NCBI RefSeq assembly: GCF_032854445.1
Contig: NC_088304.1
Span: 4,092,001 to 4,156,000, forward strand
Length of the DNA: 64,000 nt
Reading direction: 5' to 3'
DNA from: Liolophura sinensis
Lineage: Eukaryota > Mollusca > Polyplacophora > Chitonida > Chitonidae
Shown: one piece after another, positions 60,121 to 64,000 of the stretch
Position numbering within the stretch: position 1 is the stretch's first letter
Layout of the letters: every line of letters starts with the position of its first letter
Program-made: the position numbers and the translations under genes
The notes under the pieces: model-generated
Told to the model about the DNA's origin: nothing
The model's input: the letters and a program-made list of their open reading frames with translations, nothing else
The model's database searches: none

Positions 60121-60216
60121 CTAGCCGTGCAGTTTTCTCCCACCATAATGCTGGTTGCCATTGTTTGAGTGAAATATTTTTGAGCACAGTGTAAAGCATA
60201 AAATCAAATAAATGAA
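60121..60216 (+). mobile_element. SINE family A tail fragment
   Basis: TCTCCCACCATAATGCTGGT, GAGTGAAATATTTTTGAGCA and an AAAT tail. Confidence 0.55.
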
Positions 60217-60939
60217 AAAACTTAACTTTTTGACAACTGACCATGTACATGTATTGTACACTAATAAAAACAGTCCTCCAGAATGGGTATTTCCTCCATG
60301 AAAAGGTATATGTGTTTACCTCCATGAAAAGGTACAAGTGTTTACCTCCTTTTATATCAAGGAAAGCATCTTCAACTTTCTTAAAAGGGCTCATTAAGTT
60401 GTAAAAACGTCAAGTTTGCAATTCAAGACATTTCACTACCAGTAAGTTTAGTAGCTGTGCCTGAGTGTGCAAATTCGGCTTTTTTGTAAGCTACTGTTGG
60501 TACCACCTATGATCGACCAGAAAATACAGGACATGATATAAGATTTGAGGTCTCTGACTTTTGGGTATAATCCTCTATGTGAACAAACGAAACCTGAGAA
60601 TATCCAAAGTCTGATCCTGAGTGGAAAAGTGGTCAGACCAGCTTAAAATAGTCTTGGCAAGAATCCCCAGCTGTGGACATTGGGAGCGGGATTAAGATGT
60701 TAGCTGACCAATTTCCTCCTCAGCAAACAGTTCTTGTATTGTTAGTGGATAGAATTTTTTTTGGCCTCCAGTTCAAGTTAAAAGTCAATAACCTGAGGTC
60801 TGTGTGCAGTCTTTTGACAGACATTTTTTTCTTTTGGTTGCCTTAAGCTTGTTTGCTCTGATGTCTGGCCGACCACGAATACGTAAATCTGTGGTATCAT
60901 TCCATAGAGGAGAATGTCGTATTAGATCCTACTTGTTTC

Positions 60940-61745
60940 ATGGGTGATGTCCATTTTACATTAAATGGTAATCAGACTCATTCCACCTATGATGTCCATT
61001 ACACATTAAATGGTAATCTGACTCGTTCACCTATAATGTCCATTTCACATTAAATGGTAATCTGACTCGTTTCACCTATAATTTCCATTACACATTAAAT
61101 GGTAATCAGACTCATTCCACCTATGATGTCCATTACACATTAAATGGTAATCAGACTCATTCCACCTATGATGTCCATTACACATTAAATGGTAATCTGA
61201 CTCGTTCACCTGTAATGTCCATTTCACATTAAATGGTAATCTGACTCGTTCATCTATAATGTCCATTACACATTAAATATATATCTGATTCGTTCACCTA
61301 TAATGTCCATTTTACATTAAATGGTAATCAGACTCATTCCACCTATGATGTCCATTACACATTAAATGGTAATCTGACTCATTCACCTATGATGTCCATT
61401 ACACATTAAATGGTAATCAGACTCATTCCACCTATGATGTCCATTACACATTAAATGGTAATCAGACTCATTCCACCTATGATGTCCATTACACATTAAA
61501 TGGTAATCTGACTCGTTCACCTATGATGTCCATTACACATTAAATGGTAATCTGACTCGTTCACCTATGATGTCCATTACACATTAAATGGTAATCAGAC
61601 TCATTCCACCTATGATGTCCATTACACATTAAATGGTAATCAGACTCATTCCACCTATGATGTCCATTACACATTAAAAGGTAATCTGACTCATTTCACC
61701 TATATTTCCATTACACATTACATGGTAACCTGAATCATTTCACCT
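60940..61745. repeat. Minisatellite, 44-46-bp unit, about 18 copies
   Basis: TGATGTCCATTACACATTAA / ATGGTAATCAGACTCATTCC / ACC. Two unit types (CAGACTCATTCC and CTGACTCGTTC) are interspersed. Confidence 0.95.
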
Positions 61746-62203
61746 GTAATCAAATCTTATCCTTAAAGACATTAAATCATACCAGTGCATTGCTGAAAGT
61801 TCAGAAATAGCAAAGATAATCATCATACACATAATTGACATGTTTATTACATCTGATCTAACGTTGTACTAAGCCAATATTGAATGCCTCACGTTCACAT
61901 TCATATGTAGTCCAATCTGACCACACCAATGCCACACCATGAAATGCTCATTAGCTTCTTGCCTTTTGACGTTTTATGTTTTCGTTTCATCATTGTTTGT
62001 AAACAACTAGAGCCTCCAAATTGCCCTTGATTCGATTTCGCGAGATTAGTTGTGTGTTTAAGGTATAGAGTAGCGAAAAGAATCGAAACAGAGATTTCAA
62101 CACCTTGACTGCAGTCATGTGACATTAACAGTTGCGATGTTTACAAGATTCCCTTCAACATTGTGCAGTGATTATTTCACCAAATGAGCAATTAATCTGA
62201 AAT

Positions 62204-64000
62204 GTCACCTCCCTCTGGAAGCACAAGAACATAAGGTGTGTCACCTCCCTATGGAAGCACAAACACATAAGGTGTGTCACTTCCCTATGGAAGCACAAGG
62301 ACATAAAGTGTGTCACCTCCCTATGGAAGCACAAGGACATAAGGTGTGTCACTTCCCTATGGAAGCACAAGGACATAAGGTGTGTTGCCTCCCTATGGAA
62401 GCTCAAGGACATAAGGTGTGTTGCCTCCCTATGGAAGCACAAGGACATAAGGTTTGTCGCCTCTCTCTGGAAGCCCAAGGACATAAGGTTTGTTACCTCC
62501 CTATGGAAACACAAAGACATAAGGTGTGTCACCTCTCTATGGAAGCACAAGGACATACGGTGTGTTGCCTCCCTATGGAAGCACAAGGACATAAGGTTTG
62601 TCGCCTCTCTCTGGAAACCCAAGGAAATAAGGTTTGTTACCTCCCTATGGAAACACAAAGACATAAGGTGTGTCACCTCTCTATGGAAGCACAAGGACAT
62701 AAGGTGTGTCACTTCCCTATGGAAGCACAAGGACATAAGGTGTGTTGCCTCCCTATGGAAGCTCAAGGACATAAGGTTTGTCGCCTCTCTCTGGAAGCCC
62801 AAGGACATAAGGTTTGTTACCTCCCTATGGAAACACAAAGACATAAGGTGTGTCACCTCTCTATGGAAGCACAAGGACATACGGTGTGTTGCCTCCCTAT
62901 GGAAGCACAAGGACATAAGGTTTGTCGCCTCTCTCTGGAAACCCAAGGAAATAAGGTTTGTTACCTCCCTATGGAAACACAAAGACATAAGGTGTGTCAC
63001 CTCTCTATGGAAGCACAAGGACATAAGGTGTGTTGCCTCCCTATGGAAGCACAAGGACATAAGGTTTGTCGCCTCTCTATGGAAGCACAAGGAGATAAGG
63101 TTTGTCACCTCTCTCTGGAAACCCAAGGAAATAAGGTTTGTTACCTCCCTATGGAAACACAAAGACATAAGGTGTGTCACCTCTCTATGGAAGCCCAAGG
63201 ACATAAGGTTTGTTACCTCCCTATGGAAACACAAAGACATAAGGTGTGTCACCTCTCTATGGAAGCACAAGGAGATAAGGTTTGTCACCTCCCTATGGAG
63301 GCACAAGGACATAAGGTGTGTCGCCTCCCTCTGCAAGCACAAGGACATAAGGTGTGTCACCAACCGATGGAAACACAAGGACATAAGGTTTGTCACCGCC
63401 CTATGGAAGCACAAGGACATAGGTGTGTCGCCTCCCTGTGGAAGCACAAGGACATAAGATGTGTCACCTCTCTATGGAAGCACAAGGACATAAGGTGTGT
63501 CCCCTCCCTATGGAAGCACAAGGACATAGGTGTGTCGCCTCCCTGTGGAAGCACAAGGACATAAGGTGTGTTGGCTCCCTGTGGAAGCACAAGGACATAG
63601 GTTTGTCGCCTCCCTATGGAAGCACAAGGACATAAGGTTTGTCACCTCCCTATGGAAGCACAAGGTCATAAGTTTTTTTACCACCCTATGGAAGCACAAG
63701 GACACAAGGTTTGTCACCTCCCTATGGAAGCACAAGGACATAAGGTGTGTCGCCTCTCTATGGAAGCACAAGGACATAAGGTGTGTCACCTCCCTATGGA
63801 AGCACAAGGACATAGGTTTGTTGCCTCCCTATGGAAGCACAAGGACATAAGGTTTGTCACCTCCCTATGGAAGCACAAGGACATAAGATTTGTTACCACC
63901 CTATGGAAGCACAAGGACATAAGGTTTGTCACCTCCCTATGGAAGCACAAGGACATAAGGTGTGTCACCTCTCTATGGAAGCACAAGGACATAAGGTTTG
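62204..64000. repeat. Minisatellite, 36-bp unit, about 50 copies, continues past the window
   Basis: GTGTGTCACCTCCCTATGGA / AGCACAAGGACATAAG. Units of 36 (12 codons) leave frames of over 400 codons open on both strands (plus: PMEAQGHKVCHL). Two copies of a nine-unit block (62461-62784 and 62785-63108) form a 324-bp higher-order repeat. After 63,419 some units have 35 bp. No promoter, splice site or signal peptide suggests translation. Confidence 0.95.

Larger units (their letters stand above)
55321..60934. other. Long stretch without a recognisable gene
   Basis: AT-rich; apart from two SINE A fragments I see no exon, RNA gene or array. It may be intron of the gene starting at 40,802. Confidence 0.5.

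Noticed and set aside
62236..63564. 442-codon (plus) and 430-codon (minus) open frames read as repeat proteins
   Set aside because: Both come from a stop-free 36-bp unit; no promoter, introns, signal peptide or frame preservation to the right (35-bp units).

Overview
The window is animal nuclear DNA. It is AT-rich, its genes are cut into short exons with GT/AG junctions, and it is crowded with tRNA-headed SINEs and minisatellites. The repeat types (a SINE ending in a tail like 'taagtgaaatattcttgag' plus (AAAT)n, and a second SINE ending in (CACT)n) and the divergent orthologues suggest a lophotrochozoan, most likely a mollusc. The species cannot be named from sequence alone. No bacterial, viral or CRISPR-like system was found.

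Left third (1-25,750): two genes stand head to head. ANKFY1 (Rabankyrin-5, an endosomal Rab5 effector) runs leftward from 15,388 and leaves the window. I placed 16 coding exons, giving residues 1-786 (coiled coil, BTB, BACK-like segment, most of the ankyrin array); the last ankyrin repeats and the FYVE finger lie beyond base 1. NFATC2IP (NIP45/Rad60-type protein with two SUMO-like domains) runs rightward from 15,620 to 25,410 in ten exons whose phases all agree (511 aa). Their start codons are 231 bp apart, so they share a promoter. A decayed second copy of the NFATC2IP first exon and leader lies 1.55 kb away, inside ANKFY1 intron 1.

Middle (25,750-40,920): an intergenic zone of minisatellites and SINEs is followed by a leftward gene for a CX5R tyrosine phosphatase of the Y_phosphatase3 (IphP-like) type. 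It has four exons and 398 aa, with an acidic insert and a membrane-like hydrophobic segment between the N-terminal motif and the P-loop. Its introns carry 57-bp and 43-bp tandem repeats. A second head-to-head start, 373 bp away, opens an unrecognised rightward gene of which only exon 1 is visible.

Right third (40,920-64,000): probably intron of that gene and/or intergenic DNA. It holds many SINEs, a decayed multi-domain gene with a DDE-like triad (46.6-49.2 kb, minus strand) plus a likely 5' exon of it at 51.1-51.5 kb, an inverted pair of MITEs, and minisatellites of 34, about 45 and 36 bp. The 36-bp array (about 50 units) runs off the right edge and contains a nine-unit higher-order repeat. 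Exon junctions were placed by hand from splice signals, reading phase and remembered family sequences; no alignment was run.
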